Source: Streptomyces sp. Y2F8-2 | GTDB lineage: Bacteria; Actinomycetota; Actinomycetes; Streptomycetales; Streptomycetaceae | DNA length: 64,000 nt | NCBI RefSeq assembly: GCF_014905555.1 | Contig: NZ_BNGS01000003.1 | Location: forward strand, 1 to 64,000 | Direction of reading: 5' to 3' | Part shown: piece by piece, positions 42,735-52,719 of the stretch | How the letters are laid out: every line of letters starts with the position of its first letter | How positions within the stretch are numbered: position 1 is the first letter of the stretch | Notes under the pieces: generated by a model | The model's database searches: none | Told to the model about the DNA's origin: nothing | The model's input: the letters and a program-made list of their open reading frames with translations, nothing else | Position numbers and translations under genes: made by a program

Positions 42735-43445
42735 GTGACCCAGACAGTGCTGCTCGCCGAGGACGACCGCGCCATCCGTCATGCCCTGGAACGCGCGCTG
42801 ACGCTGGAGGGTTACCAGGTGACCGCCGTGGCCGACGGGGTGGAGGCCCTCGCCCAGGCCCACCGCAGCCGCCCCGACGTGCTCGTCCTCGATGTGATGA
42901 TGCCCGGCATCGACGGCCTCCAGGTGTGCCGCGTGCTGCGTGCCGAGGGCGACCGCACGCCCATCCTGATGCTCACCGCACTGGTCGAGACGGCCGACCG
43001 CATCGCCGGCCTGGACGCGGGCGCCGACGACTACGTCGTCAAACCGTTCGACGTCGAGGAGGTCTTCGCCCGGCTCCGGGCCCTGCTGCGCCGCACCAAC
43101 GGCGGCCCCTTCGAGGCCCCCAAGGAAGAGGACAAGACCCCCATCGGCCAGGTGTCCGTCGCCGGGCTGCGCATGGACGTGCAGGCGCGCCGGGCGTGGC
43201 GCGGCGAGCGCGAGCTGGAACTGACCCGCACCGAGTTCGACCTGCTCGAACTACTCGCACGCAACGCGGGCATCGTGCTCGACCACGCCACGATCTACGA
43301 CCGCATCTGGGGTTACGACTTCGGCCCCGGGTCCAAGAACCTCGCCGTCTACGTGGGCTATCTGCGGCGCAAGCTCGACGAGCCGGGCGCACCGGCGCTC
43401 ATCCACACGGTTCGCGGCGTGGGGTACGTACTGAGGGAGGACTAG
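42735..43445 (+). CDS. OmpR/PhoB-type response regulator
   Basis: The 236-residue protein has a receiver domain with acidic pocket LLAEDDRAIR, phospho-Asp53 in VLVLDVMMPGIDGLQ and the switch Lys in YVVKPFDVEE. A C-terminal winged helix (LTRTEFDLLELLARNAGIVL, YVGYLRRKL, IHTVRGVGYVLRED) binds DNA. It is directly followed by its histidine kinase gene with no gap. The regulon is unknown. It resembles MprA/CseB-type regulators but no sigE adjoins it. GTG 42735. Confidence 0.93.
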   Translation: MTQTVLLAEDDRAIRHALERALTLEGYQVTAVADGVEALAQAHRSRPDVLVLDVMMPGIDGLQVCRVLRAEGDRTPILMLTALVETADRIAGLDAGADDYVVKPFDVEEVFARLRALLRRTNGGPFEAPKEEDKTPIGQVSVAGLRMDVQARRAWRGERELELTRTEFDLLELLARNAGIVLDHATIYDRIWGYDFGPGSKNLAVYVGYLRRKLDEPGAPALIHTVRGVGYVLRED

Positions 43446-45014
43446 GTGCCTCCACGCGGTTCCGGCGCCGACGCGGGCGTCGGATTCTGGATGCGCCTGT
43501 GGCATCGGCTGCCGCCCGGGCTGCGCGGCCGGCTGCGGCTGCGGGCCCGGCTGCGCAAGGTGTCCTCGCTGCGGACGACCTTCACGGTGTCGTTCGCGGC
43601 CGTCGCCGCCGGCGTCACCGTCCTCGTCGGCTTCCTGAGCTACGACGCCGCCGCCCGCCTGGTGCGCGTGGACCAGCAGACCGTGTTCACCCAGGTCGTC
43701 GCCGACCTGCGGGACCAGGTCAGCCAGAAGCAGCTGATGCCGGACGACTTCGCCATCTCCGACAAGGACCACGACACCCCGCGCGACGACATCATCCGCC
43801 CCGCCCGCACGGTCGTGCAGGTGCTCGGCCCCGGCGGCGCGGTCGTCGACCACTCCAACCCGCCGCTGCCCGTGGGCGCCGACGACCGCAGCATCGCCGC
43901 CAGTGCCAAGGCCGCCAAGCTGCTGGAGCACAAGAACGTCGACGTCGGCGGCGACGTCTACCGGGTCGCGACCGTCGCGCTCGGCCACGGCCGGGGCGGG
44001 GTGCAGGTCGCCCAGGAGCTCAGCTCCACCGAGGACCTGCTGCGCAGCCTCCAGCAGCGCACGGCCCTGCTGATGGGAGCGGTCGTGAGCGCGGCCGGCC
44101 TGTTCGGCTGGTGGCTGGCCCGGCGGATCACCCGGCGGCTGGTCGTCCTGGCCGGGGCCGCCGAGGACGTGGCGCGCACCCGGCGGCTCGGCATTCAGGT
44201 GCCGGTCACCGGGAACGACGAAGTGGGCCGTCTCGGCCGGTCCTTCGACCGCATGCTCGGGCGCCTCGCCCGGTCGGAGGAGGACCAGCGGCGCCTGGTG
44301 CAGGACGCGGGTCACGAGCTGCGCACGCCGCTCACCTCGCTGCGGACGAACATCTCCCTGCTGCGCCGGATAGACGAGCTGCCGCCCGCCGCCCGCGAGG
44401 AGCTGGTCGCCGACCTCGCGGAGGAGTCCCGCGAGCTGACCGACCTGGTGAACGAGCTGGTCGCGCTGGCGGCCGGGCAGTCGGACACCGAGCCGGTGCA
44501 ACGGCTGACGCTGGCCGACGTCGCGGAGGACGCGGCGACGATCGCCCGGCGGCGTACGGGGCGTGAGATCGCCGTCCGGGCCAGTGGTGACACGACGGTC
44601 GACGGCCGTACCACCGCCTTGCAGCGAGCGGTGTCGAACCTGCTGGAGAACGCCGCGAAGTTCGACCGGGACGCCGAGGCGCCGATCGAGATCGTCGTGA
44701 CCGGTCCCGAGCATCCGCTCCAGCTGGAGGACTCGGACGAGCCGGAGAGCGGGACGCCGCTGGGGATCGTACGGGTGGAGGTGCTGGACCGGGGGCCCGG
44801 GATCGAGGAGGCGGATCTCATGCGGATCTTCGACCGGTTCTACCGGGCCGCGGACGCGCGGAGTCTGCCGGGGTCGGGGCTGGGGTTGTCGATCGTGCGC
44901 GAGGTCGCCACCTCGCACGGGGGCGCGTCGTTCGCGTACCGGCGTGAGGGGGGCGGGGCGGTCATCGGGTTCACGGTGGGCGGAGGAGCCAGGGCCGGGG
45001 CCGGGGGCGACTGA
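43446..45014 (+). CDS. HAMP-containing sensor histidine kinase (MprB-like)
   Basis: The 522-residue protein has a basic N-terminus, TM1 at about 43-65 (FTVSFAAVAAGVTVLVGFLS), an outer sensor of ~130 residues and TM2 at about 205-225. A HAMP linker follows, then the H-box DAGHELRTPLTSLRTNISLL (His290), N-box NLLENAAKF, and G1/G2 boxes VLDRGPGIEE and GSGLGLSIVREVATSHGG. It should phosphorylate the preceding regulator. The outer domain shows no recognisable ligand motif. It lies upstream of the permease and kdp genes, but a role in potassium control is only a guess. Confidence 0.92.
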   Translation: MPPRGSGADAGVGFWMRLWHRLPPGLRGRLRLRARLRKVSSLRTTFTVSFAAVAAGVTVLVGFLSYDAAARLVRVDQQTVFTQVVADLRDQVSQKQLMPDDFAISDKDHDTPRDDIIRPARTVVQVLGPGGAVVDHSNPPLPVGADDRSIAASAKAAKLLEHKNVDVGGDVYRVATVALGHGRGGVQVAQELSSTEDLLRSLQQRTALLMGAVVSAAGLFGWWLARRITRRLVVLAGAAEDVARTRRLGIQVPVTGNDEVGRLGRSFDRMLGRLARSEEDQRRLVQDAGHELRTPLTSLRTNISLLRRIDELPPAAREELVADLAEESRELTDLVNELVALAAGQSDTEPVQRLTLADVAEDAATIARRRTGREIAVRASGDTTVDGRTTALQRAVSNLLENAAKFDRDAEAPIEIVVTGPEHPLQLEDSDEPESGTPLGIVRVEVLDRGPGIEEADLMRIFDRFYRAADARSLPGSGLGLSIVREVATSHGGASFAYRREGGGAVIGFTVGGGARAGAGGD

Positions 45015-45025
45015 CCGGGGCACCT

Positions 45026-46981
45026 TCACCCGACGTGCACGCGTGGCCGGCGTGCGCGGTTCGGTTCCGCTTCGCGCAGGACCTCCCGGGTGACCGGGGC
45101 CACCTCGCCCTGGCCGAAGAGGAAGAAGCGCAGGAAGTTGGCGAACGGGTTGCCCTCGGTCCACTCGAAGTAGATGTGCGGGATGCAGCCGGTGCTCTCC
45201 CGGACGTGCAGCAGCAGGGCCGCGAGGGCGTTGGGGATCGAGGACGACTCCAGGGTGAGCACCCGGTAGCGGCCGTGCATGACCTCGCCGCGGACCGCCA
45301 TGCTCGACTCGAACTCCGAGGGGTCGCCGACGGTCACCTCCACGAAGACGAAGTCCTCCTGGAGCGGGAGGTCGTTGTCGTTGCGGATCTGCTCGATCTT
45401 CCCCCGGTACTCGTCGTGGTCCCGGTTGCCGGGCTCGTTGGCGATGAAGCGGATACGGCGGCTGGCGATGTCCCTGACGAAACGTTCCGCCATGTCGTCG
45501 AGCGTCACGCTGGTCACGCGCAGCTCGAAGGAGCGGGCCAGCCGGGACAGCAGGGAGACGAGGATGATGCCGGCGATGAAGCAGGCGCCGATCTTCACAC
45601 CGTCCGGCCGCTCGATGACGTTCATGACCGTCGTGTACAGGAACACCGTGGAGATCGCCGCGAAGAGGACCACCAGACGGCGCTGGCGGGCCTTGTGGGT
45701 GGCGATGGTCACCGCGATCGCCGCGGAGCTGATCAGCACCAGGACGCCGGTGGCGTAGGCGCCGCCCTGGGCGTCGACGTTGGCGTCGAAGATCCAGGTG
45801 ACCAGGAAGGCGATCAGGGTGAAGACGATGACCATGGGGCGCACCGCGCGGGCCCAGTGCGGGGCCATGCCGTAGCGGGGCAGGTAGCGGGGCATCAGGT
45901 TGAGCAGCCCGGCCATGGCGGAGGCGCCCGCGAACCACAGGATCGCGATCGTCGAGATGTCGTAGACCGAGCCGAAGCCGCTCCCCAGGTACTCGTGCGC
46001 GAGGTAGGCCAGCGCGCGCCCGTTGGCGGGGCCGCCCAGTTTGAATTCGGGTGCCGGGATCAGCAGCGTCGTGATGAAGCTGGTGGTGATCAGGAAGACG
46101 CTCATGATGACCGCGGCCGTGGTCAGCAGCTTCTTGGTGTCCCGGATCCGGCCGGCGGGCCTGTCCTCGGTGTCGCCGGGGTCGCCCTGGACGTGGGGCA
46201 TGACGGCGACACCGGTCTCGAAGCCGGACAGGCCGAGCGCCAGCTTCGGGAAGACGATCAGGGCCAGCCCGACCATGACGAACACGTTGCCGTGCTGCAC
46301 GGTCAGAGCGGCGGTCCAGTCGGTCACCACGTGCTCGGCGGTCAGGACGTGCCACAGGCCCACCACCACGACGACGGCGTTCAGCGCCAGGTACACGCCG
46401 ACCAGGGCGACCGCGACGCCGATGGCCTCCAGGAAGCCCTTGAGGAAGACGGCACCGAGCAGGGCGATCAGAAGCAGGGTGATCAGCATCTGGTGGCCGT
46501 GCAGGGCGCTGGTGAGGTGGGGGTTCTGGATCAGGTGGGTGGAGGCGTCGGCGGCGGAGAGGGTGATGGTGATCAGGAAGTCGGTGGCGGCGAAGCCGAG
46601 CAGGGTGAGGACGAAGAGCTTGCCCTGCCAGAAGGAGAGCAGGCGCTCCAGCATGGCGATGGAGCCTTCTCCGTGCGGGCTCTCCTCGGCGACGCGGCGG
46701 TAGACGGGCAGGGCGCCGGCCAGGGTGACGGCGACGAGGACGACGGTGGCGACGGGGGAGAGCAGGCCGGCGGCGAGGGCGGCGATACCGGGCTGGTAGC
46801 CGAGGGTGGAGAAGTAGTCGACGCCGGTCAGGCACATCACACGCCACCAGCGCTGGCCCTTGTGCGGGGGCTCGGGCTGGGCGTACGGACCCTGCGGGAC
46901 GTCCGCCTTGCCCATGTCGGACAGCCCCTGCAGCATCCACGCCCGCAACCGGCTCGGACGAGCGTGCTCCGTGGCGGCCAT
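45026..46981 (-). CDS. APC superfamily permease (amino acid / potassium transporter-like)
   Basis: The 651-residue membrane protein begins TM1 with the conserved [20 protein letters not shown]. About 12 transmembrane helices follow over ~50-460, then a cytoplasmic C-terminal domain of ~190 residues ([60 protein letters not shown]). This architecture is like the KimA/YdaO potassium importers, whose C-terminal domain is regulatory. General APC amino acid transport cannot be excluded. It is convergent with the histidine kinase gene, with 11 bp between stops. RBS CAGGAG precedes the ATG. Confidence 0.85.
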   Translation of the reverse strand: MAATEHARPSRLRAWMLQGLSDMGKADVPQGPYAQPEPPHKGQRWWRVMCLTGVDYFSTLGYQPGIAALAAGLLSPVATVVLVAVTLAGALPVYRRVAEESPHGEGSIAMLERLLSFWQGKLFVLTLLGFAATDFLITITLSAADASTHLIQNPHLTSALHGHQMLITLLLIALLGAVFLKGFLEAIGVAVALVGVYLALNAVVVVVGLWHVLTAEHVVTDWTAALTVQHGNVFVMVGLALIVFPKLALGLSGFETGVAVMPHVQGDPGDTEDRPAGRIRDTKKLLTTAAVIMSVFLITTSFITTLLIPAPEFKLGGPANGRALAYLAHEYLGSGFGSVYDISTIAILWFAGASAMAGLLNLMPRYLPRYGMAPHWARAVRPMVIVFTLIAFLVTWIFDANVDAQGGAYATGVLVLISSAAIAVTIATHKARQRRLVVLFAAISTVFLYTTVMNVIERPDGVKIGACFIAGIILVSLLSRLARSFELRVTSVTLDDMAERFVRDIASRRIRFIANEPGNRDHDEYRGKIEQIRNDNDLPLQEDFVFVEVTVGDPSEFESSMAVRGEVMHGRYRVLTLESSSIPNALAALLLHVRESTGCIPHIYFEWTEGNPFANFLRFFLFGQGEVAPVTREVLREAEPNRARRPRVHVG

Positions 46982-47352
46982 CGGCGTGCTCCTGCCCTAC
47001 GGCTCTACGAACGGCCCGGCCACCTACGGCACATCCACCCCATACGTGGCCATAGAGGATGCCGCGCTACCAGCGTAGGCAGAGGGAGGGGCGGGGGCCT
47101 GCGCACGGCGGCGGGCGGAGGGCGGCGCGGGTCGGCGGCAGGGACGCGAAGCGGAAAAAGGTAAGAAATAGCTCGTCGAGGTGACCCGATCCACCTGCTC
47201 TGATTACAACAGGTAACCGGTTCGGGGGCGTCGGCGTTAGTGCAATGCGGTGACATCCGGGTCGCCGCCGGATCGGTTACATGGAAGCCTCAAGAGTGCG
47301 CGCGCTGGGGGAGTCCGTCAGTGGGGGATCTGTCGAAGCACAGGAGACAAAC
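46982..47352. other. Divergent promoter region, APC permease / secreted protein
   Basis: No gene is supported in this 371-bp gap. The stretch 47155-47285 is lower in GC (GTAAGAAATAGC, TGATTACAACAGGTAACC) and probably holds the promoter of the secreted-protein gene. I looked for c-di-AMP (ydaO) riboswitch hallmarks upstream of the permease and did not see them. Confidence 0.5.
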
Positions 47353-47856
47353 GTGAAATCCTCACTTCGCACCCGCTCCGCCCGTGCGCTTGCCGCCGGT
47401 GCCCTCTCTGCTGCGCTGCTGGCGTCCGCGGCGGCCACCGCGTTCGCCGCCGACCCGGTCGCACCCAACCCGGTCGCACCCAACCCGGTCGCGCCCGACC
47501 CGGCGCACAGCGCGTCGGCGAAGCTGCCGGGCCTGGTGACGAAGCCGGACCAGACCAACCGCAAGCCGGCTGTGACCGCGGCCTCGATCACCATCCGCGC
47601 CAACAAGACCGACGTGAAGTCCGGCCAGTCGGTGACGCTCACGGGTCAGACCAAGGGCCTGAAGGCGGGCGACAGGCTCGACCTCCAGCGCTACGACGGC
47701 AGGAAGTGGACCACCGTGAAGACCGTCACGGTCAAGCGGGGCAGCAGCTACACCTATGCCGTGGTCACTCCCAAGCTGACCGGGATGGGCAAGGAGAAGC
47801 TTCGCGTGGTTCACGCGAAGACGATGTCGCCGACGGTGACCATCACCGTGAAGTGA
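47353..47856 (+). CDS. Secreted Ig-like-fold protein
   Basis: The 167-residue protein has a signal peptide (ALAAGALSAALLASAAATAFA) cleaved before ADPVAP. A VAPNPVAPNPVAPDP proline repeat follows, then one beta-rich domain (ITIRANKTDVKSGQSVTLTG, GDRLDLQRYDGRKWTTVKTV). This resembles bacterial Ig-like or surface-adhesion repeats. It has no enzyme motif. GTG 47353 has GGAG 8-10 bases upstream. The longer frame from 47281 covers the leader. The role is unknown, perhaps at the cell surface. Confidence 0.82.
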   Translation: MKSSLRTRSARALAAGALSAALLASAAATAFAADPVAPNPVAPNPVAPDPAHSASAKLPGLVTKPDQTNRKPAVTAASITIRANKTDVKSGQSVTLTGQTKGLKAGDRLDLQRYDGRKWTTVKTVTVKRGSSYTYAVVTPKLTGMGKEKLRVVHAKTMSPTVTITVK

Positions 47857-47860
47857 CGCC

Positions 47861-47902
47861 GTGAAAGCGGGGGCGTCCCGGACGGGGCGCCCCCGCTTCC
47901 AC
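47861..47902. terminator. Terminator after the secreted-protein gene
   Basis: AGCGGGGGCG / CGCCCCCGCT form a 10-bp stem extended by GTG(A)A / TTCCAC pairs, directly after the stop. Confidence 0.8.
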
Positions 47903-47912
47903 GTGCCTCCCC

Positions 47913-47993
47913 CTGGGCACGGGGGTGTGTCCGTCCCCTCTGGGCGCGGGGATGTGTGCGTCCCCCTGGGCGCGGGGATGTGTCCGCCCCCAG
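47913..47993 (+). repeat. 27-bp tandem repeat, three copies
   Basis: Three consecutive units like CTGGGCGCGGGGATGTGTGC followed by GTCCCCC, the first and last slightly diverged, lie between the secreted-protein gene and the DUF952 gene. Confidence 0.85.
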
Positions 47994-48032
47994 GGCGCGG
48001 GAGGCCGGGCGCACCCGTAGTTGAATCGGGCC

Positions 48033-48395
48033 ATGATCTATCACGTCGTACCGCTCGCCGACTGGAACGCGGCTCCCGACCGCCCGTACGCCCCCGCCTC
48101 CCTCGCCGAGGACGGCTTCGTCCACTGCTCTCCCGACGAGGAGACGACGCTGGCCGTCGTCAACGCGTTCTACCGGGACACGCCGAGGCCGCTGCTGGCG
48201 CTGCTCCTCGACGAGAGCCGGCTCACCGCGCGGTGCGAGTGGGAGCGGGCGGTCCCCGCGCCGCCGCCGGGCGTGGCCGAGGGCACCCTGTTCCCCCATG
48301 TGTTCGGCCCGGTCGACCGCGACGCCGTCACGCGGATCCTGGAGGTCGAGTGGGACCAGGAGGGCCGGGCGGCCGGGTTGAAGGACGTGGACTGA
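48033..48395 (+). CDS. DUF952 domain-containing protein
   Basis: The 120-residue cytosolic protein matches DUF952: IYHVVPLADWNAAP at the start, the conserved EDGFVHCSPDE, LLALLLDESRL and LFPHVFGPVDRDAV. The family fold is related to ADP-ribosyl-handling enzymes, but its function is unknown. ATG 48033 is chosen over TTG 48021 because homologues start with IYHV. Confidence 0.9.
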   Translation: MIYHVVPLADWNAAPDRPYAPASLAEDGFVHCSPDEETTLAVVNAFYRDTPRPLLALLLDESRLTARCEWERAVPAPPPGVAEGTLFPHVFGPVDRDAVTRILEVEWDQEGRAAGLKDVD

Positions 48396-48431
48396 TCCGC
48401 GCGTCGATCAGCGCCTGCCGCTGGGCAGCGC

Positions 48432-48489
48432 GGCCCCGGCCCCGGCCCCGGCCCCGGCCCCGGGCCCGGGGCCGAGGCCGAGGCCGAGG
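48432..48489 (+). repeat. GGCCCC hexamer run followed by CCGAGG repeats
   Basis: Five exact GGCCCC units run into GGGCCCGGGG and then three CCGAGG-like units. The pattern is pure simple-sequence in the gap before kdp. Confidence 0.85.
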
Positions 48490-48588
48490 GCCTGGGAGCG
48501 GGCCCGGGCATCAGGCGCCGTAAGAGCCCCGTCAAAGACGCGGGGACCGCCGTATGAGGGCCGTCAACGGACGACCGGATCCGGCCGG

Positions 48589-48604
48589 AGAGGAGTTCTC
48601 CTCT
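48589..48604. promoter_or_regulatory. Inverted repeat AGAGGAG-TT-CTCCTCT upstream of kdp
   Basis: This perfect 7-bp-arm repeat ends 38 bp before the first small ORF of the kdp operon. It could be an operator for a response regulator. It also hides an anti-RBS-like CTCCTCT that could fold the leader. Confidence 0.5.
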
Positions 48605-48642
48605 AAGCGTCCGTTTGCCGCACCTCATTCCAGGAGTTCGCG

Positions 48643-48726
48643 ATGGCCGATGTGGCCTTCGTCGTCGTCACGCTCGCTGTCTTCGCGCTGGTGGCCCTCG
48701 TCGCCAAGGGGGTGACGAAGCTGTGA
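48643..48726 (+). CDS. 27-residue membrane peptide preceding kdpF
   Basis: The ATG has CAGGAG 6-7 bases upstream. The peptide is one hydrophobic helix ([19 protein letters not shown]) ending in GVTKL. Its stop overlaps the kdpF start (GTGA), so the two are coupled. It lacks the KdpF PERF ending. It may be a leader peptide or an extra KdpF-like stabilising subunit. I know of no named family. Confidence 0.7.
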   Translation: MADVAFVVVTLAVFALVALVAKGVTKL

Positions 48727-48830
48727 CCGCCGAGGCCGCATCCGATTTCGAGATGGGCGTCGGCCTGGTCGTGGCCGTCGCCCTGCTGGGCTACCTCGTC
48801 CTCGCCCTGCTCTTCCCGGAGAGGTTCTGA
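48723..48830 (+). CDS. kdpF: K(+)-transporting ATPase subunit KdpF
   Basis: The 35-residue single-helix protein ends with the KdpF signature [13 protein letters not shown]. KdpF stabilises the KdpABC complex. GTG 48723 overlaps the previous ORF's stop, and its own stop lies 2 bp before kdpA. Confidence 0.9.
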   Translation: MTAEAASDFEMGVGLVVAVALLGYLVLALLFPERF

Positions 48831-48832
48831 CG

Positions 48833-50539
48833 GTGACATCGACTGCCACCGCAGCGGGCGACATGGGCCCCGTCCTTGCCGGCTTCCTCCAACTGCTCTC
48901 GCTGATGGGCGCTCTGGCGCTCGCCCACGTTCCCCTTGGCACCTACATGGCGAGGGTCTTCTCCTCCGACAGGCACCTGCGCGTCGAGAGATGGATCTAC
49001 CGGGGCATCGGCGCCGACCCCGACACGGAGATGCGCTGGCCCGCCTACCTGCGCGGTGTCCTCGCCTTCTCCACGGTCGGTGTCCTCTTCCTGTACCTGC
49101 TGCAGCGGATCCAGGGCGTGCTGCCGCTGTCGCTGGGCTTCAAGTCGATCGACCCGGCCCAGGCGTTCAACACGGCGGCGTCCTTCGTGACCAACACCGA
49201 CTGGCAGTCGTACTACGGCGAGCAGGCCATGGGCCACGTCGTGCAGACCGCCGGGCTGGCCGTGCAGAACTTCGTGTCGGCCGCGGTGGGCATCGCGGTG
49301 GCCGTGGCGCTGGTGCGCGGCTTCGCCCGGTCCCGTACCGGTGAACTGGGCAACTTCTGGGCCGACCTGGTGCGCGGCACGATCCGCATCCTGCTGCCGG
49401 GCGCGGCGATCGCCGCCGTCGTGCTGGTGGCGTGCGGCGCGATCCAGAACTTCTCCGGCATCCACGAGGTCGGCCGATTTCTCCATGGGCACGGCATGGG
49501 CGGCTCGCAGCAGTGGAACGGCGGTGCGGTCGCCTCGCAGGAGGCCGTCAAGGAGTTGGGCACCAACGGCGGCGGCTACTTCAACGCCAACAGCGCCCAC
49601 CCCTTCGAGAACCCGACCCCGTTCACCAACCTGTTCGAGATCTTCCTGCTGCTGGTGATCCCCTTCTCGCTGACCCGCACGTTCGGTGTGATGGTCGGCT
49701 CGGTCAAGCAGGGCTACGCGATCCTCGCGACGATGGCCACCATCTGGGTCGGCTTCGTCATCCTGATGATGTGGACGGAGTTCGCCCACCACGGCCCGGC
49801 CCTGCAACTCGCGGGCGGTGCGATGGAGGGCAAGGAGGTCCGCTTCGGGGTGGGCTCCTCGTCGATCTTCGCGGTGTCGACCACGCTGACCTCGACCGGC
49901 GCGGTGGACTCCTTCCACTCCTCCTTCACCGGACTCGGCGGCGGCATCGCCATGCTCGGCATGATGCTGGGCGAGATCGCGCCCGGAGGTACGGGCTCCG
50001 GCCTCTACGGCATCCTGGTCATGGCCGTGATCGCGGTGTTCATCGCGGGGCTCATGGTCGGCCGTACGCCCGAGTACCTGGGCAAGAAGATCGGCTCCCG
50101 TGAGATCAAGCTGGCCGCGATCTACATCCTGGTCACCCCGGCGCTGGTGCTGGTCCTCACCGCCGTCTCGATGGCGCTGCCGACCCCGCGGCACTCGATG
50201 CTCAACCCGGGCGCGCACGGGTTCTCCGAGGTGCTGTACGCCTTCACGTCCGCGTCGAACAACAACGGCTCGGCCTTCGCCGGCCTGAACGCGAACACGG
50301 ACTGGTTCAACACCAGTACGGGGCTGGCGATGCTGCTCGGCCGCTTCCTGCCCGTCGTGTTCGTCCTCGCCCTGGCCGGCTCGCTCGGCGAGCAGAAGGC
50401 GGTCCCGGTCACCGCGGGCACCCTGCGCACCGAAAAGCCGCTGTTCGCCGGGCTTCTGGTGGGCGCGATCCTGATCATCACCGGTCTCACCTACTTCCCG
50501 GCCCTCGCGCTGGGTCCGCTCGCCGAAGGGCTGGCGTGA
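48833..50539 (+). CDS. kdpA: Potassium-transporting ATPase subunit KdpA
   Basis: The 568-residue channel-like subunit has the four degenerate selectivity-filter loops of Kdp[61 protein letters not shown] and the [20 protein letters not shown] region. About ten transmembrane helices are visible. It moves K+ into the cell, powered by KdpB. The GTG start is 2 bp after kdpF. Its stop overlaps the kdpB ATG (ATGA). Confidence 0.96.
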   Translation: MTSTATAAGDMGPVLAGFLQLLSLMGALALAHVPLGTYMARVFSSDRHLRVERWIYRGIGADPDTEMRWPAYLRGVLAFSTVGVLFLYLLQRIQGVLPLSLGFKSIDPAQAFNTAASFVTNTDWQSYYGEQAMGHVVQTAGLAVQNFVSAAVGIAVAVALVRGFARSRTGELGNFWADLVRGTIRILLPGAAIAAVVLVACGAIQNFSGIHEVGRFLHGHGMGGSQQWNGGAVASQEAVKELGTNGGGYFNANSAHPFENPTPFTNLFEIFLLLVIPFSLTRTFGVMVGSVKQGYAILATMATIWVGFVILMMWTEFAHHGPALQLAGGAMEGKEVRFGVGSSSIFAVSTTLTSTGAVDSFHSSFTGLGGGIAMLGMMLGEIAPGGTGSGLYGILVMAVIAVFIAGLMVGRTPEYLGKKIGSREIKLAAIYILVTPALVLVLTAVSMALPTPRHSMLNPGAHGFSEVLYAFTSASNNNGSAFAGLNANTDWFNTSTGLAMLLGRFLPVVFVLALAGSLGEQKAVPVTAGTLRTEKPLFAGLLVGAILIITGLTYFPALALGPLAEGLA

Positions 50540-52698
50540 TGACCGCCCGTACAGACAAGCAAGAGGACTCGATGTCCACAGCCACACCCACCGGGGCGCC
50601 GCACGGCGACGTCCCCACCGGGGCGCCGCACAGCGACGTGCCCACCGCGCACAAGCCCGCCGCGGGCCGTGTCGGCGCGGGCCTGTTCGACGCCGGGCAG
50701 CTGCTCACATCGCTGCCGGACGCCTTCCGCAAGCTCGACCCGTGGGTGATGGTCAAGTCGCCCGTGATGTTCGTGGTCCTCGTCGGCTCCGTCCTGACGA
50801 CCGTGTTCTCGTTCAAGGACCCGGGGGACTGGTTCGGCTGGGCGATCAGCGCCTGGCTGTGGCTGACCGTCGTCTTCGCCAACCTGGCGGAGGCGGTCGC
50901 CGAGGGCCGCGGCAAGGCCCAGGCGGACACGCTGCGCAAGGCCAAGACGGACACCGTGGCCCGCCGTCTGGCCGGTGACGGCGAGGAGCGGGTGGCGGGC
51001 ACCGCACTGCGCATCGGTGACCTGGTGGTGTGCGAGGCGGGCGACATCATCCCCGGCGACGGTGACGTCGTGGAAGGCGTCGCCTCCGTCGACGAGTCGG
51101 CCATCACCGGCGAGTCGGCACCCGTGATCCGCGAGTCCGGCGGCGACAGGTCCGCGGTGACCGGCGGAACGAAGGTCCTCTCCGACCGCATCGTCATCAA
51201 GATCACGACCAGGCCCGGTGAGACCTTCATCGACCGCATGATCAACCTGGTCGAGGGGGCGGCCCGGCAGAAGACCCCGAACGAGATCGCGCTGAACATC
51301 CTGCTGGCCTCGCTGACGATCGTCTTCCTGCTGGCCTGCGCCACGCTGCCGCCGTTCGCGGACTACGCGGGCACCCACCTGACGATGGTCGTGCTGGTGG
51401 CCCTGCTGGTCTGCCTCATCCCGACGACGATCGGGGCACTGCTGTCGGCGATCGGCATCGCGGGCATGGACCGCCTGGTCCAGCGCAACGTCCTGGCGAT
51501 GTCGGGCCGTGCGGTCGAGGCCGCCGGTGACGTCTCGACGCTGCTGCTCGACAAGACCGGCACCATCACCTTCGGCAACCGTCAGGCGTCCGAGTTCGTG
51601 CCGGTCAGGGGTGCGACGGATGCCGAGGTGGCGGATGCCGCCCAGCTCTCCTCGCTGGCCGACGAGACGCCGGAGGGCCGCTCCGTCGTCGTCCTCGCCA
51701 AGGAGCGGTACGGGCTGCGCGAACGCCACCAGGGCGAGCTGGCCGGCGCCGAGTGGATCGCGTTCACCGCCCAGACCCGTATGTCGGGGGTGGACGTCGA
51801 CGGCAGGGAGATCCGCAAGGGCGCGGCCGGTTCGGTCATCGCCTGGGTGGAGGAGCGGGGCGGCACCGTCGCCGAGGACGCGGGCGGGATCGCGGGCCGT
51901 ATCTCGGAGGCGGGCGGCACCCCGCTGCTGGTCGCGGTCCAGGACGAACGGGGCGCCCGCGTCCTCGGTGTCATCCACCTCAAGGACGTCGTCAAGGACG
52001 GCATGCGGGAGCGGTTCGAGGAACTGCGCCGCATGGGCATCAAGACCGTCATGATCACCGGCGACAACCCGCTCACCGCGAAGGCGATCGCCGAGGAGGC
52101 GGGCGTCGACGACTTCCTCGCCGAGGCCACCCCCGAGGACAAGATGGCCCTGATCAAGCGGGAGCAGGCGGGCGGCAAACTGGTCGCGATGACCGGTGAC
52201 GGCACCAACGACGCCCCCGCCCTCGCACAGGCGGACGTCGGCGTGGCCATGAACACCGGGACGTCGGCCGCGAAGGAGGCCGGCAACATGGTCGACCTCG
52301 ACTCCGACCCGACCAAGCTCATCGAGATCGTCGAGATCGGCAAGCAACTCCTCATCACCCGGGGCGCGTTGACGACGTTCTCCATCGCCAACGACGTCGC
52401 GAAGTACTTCGCGATCATTCCGGCGCTGTTCGCGGCGGTGTACCCGGGCCTGGGCAGGCTCAACATCATGCACCTGTCCTCACCGGACTCCGCGATCCTG
52501 TCGGCGGTGATCTTCAACGCGCTGATCATCATCGCCCTGGTGCCGCTCGCCTTGAAGGGCGTGCGCTACCGGCCCATGAGCGCGGACAGGATGCTGCGCC
52601 GCAACCTCGGCATCTACGGCATCGGCGGCCTGATCGCCCCCTTCATCGGCATCAAGATCATCGACATGCTCATCTCCCTCATCCCCGGGCTGCACTGA
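50539..52698 (+). CDS. kdpB: Potassium-transporting ATPase ATP-binding subunit KdpB
   Basis: The P-type ATPase subunit has the phosphorylation motif DKTGT (Asp338), the actuator motif [12 protein letters not shown], hinge [38 protein letters not shown] and the C-terminal membrane helices. The N-terminal ~45 residues are a variable tail with a duplicated TGAPHxDVPT segment. ATG 50539 overlaps kdpA. ATG 50572, with AGAGGA 6 bases upstream, is an equally good start. The 719-residue length fits the family. Confidence 0.96.
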   Translation: MTARTDKQEDSMSTATPTGAPHGDVPTGAPHSDVPTAHKPAAGRVGAGLFDAGQLLTSLPDAFRKLDPWVMVKSPVMFVVLVGSVLTTVFSFKDPGDWFGWAISAWLWLTVVFANLAEAVAEGRGKAQADTLRKAKTDTVARRLAGDGEERVAGTALRIGDLVVCEAGDIIPGDGDVVEGVASVDESAITGESAPVIRESGGDRSAVTGGTKVLSDRIVIKITTRPGETFIDRMINLVEGAARQKTPNEIALNILLASLTIVFLLACATLPPFADYAGTHLTMVVLVALLVCLIPTTIGALLSAIGIAGMDRLVQRNVLAMSGRAVEAAGDVSTLLLDKTGTITFGNRQASEFVPVRGATDAEVADAAQLSSLADETPEGRSVVVLAKERYGLRERHQGELAGAEWIAFTAQTRMSGVDVDGREIRKGAAGSVIAWVEERGGTVAEDAGGIAGRISEAGGTPLLVAVQDERGARVLGVIHLKDVVKDGMRERFEELRRMGIKTVMITGDNPLTAKAIAEEAGVDDFLAEATPEDKMALIKREQAGGKLVAMTGDGTNDAPALAQADVGVAMNTGTSAAKEAGNMVDLDSDPTKLIEIVEIGKQLLITRGALTTFSIANDVAKYFAIIPALFAAVYPGLGRLNIMHLSSPDSAILSAVIFNALIIIALVPLALKGVRYRPMSADRMLRRNLGIYGIGGLIAPFIGIKIIDMLISLIPGLH

Positions 52699-52719
52699 AC
52701 CGAAAGCGTGCTGATCGTC

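Noticed and set aside
43251..46940. 1229-codon minus-strand frame over the histidine kinase and permease genes
   Set aside because: It is a very long shadow in high-GC DNA. The true genes in other frames show complete kinase and transporter motifs.
46982..47160. c-di-AMP (ydaO) riboswitch upstream of the KimA-like permease
   Set aside because: Looked for because of the transporter type. The conserved GGGGAACC/GGGTGAAT blocks and pairing order are not visible.
50491..52473. 660-codon minus-strand frame opposite kdpB
   Set aside because: Arg/Gly/Asp-rich shadow of a fully motif-supported P-type ATPase gene.
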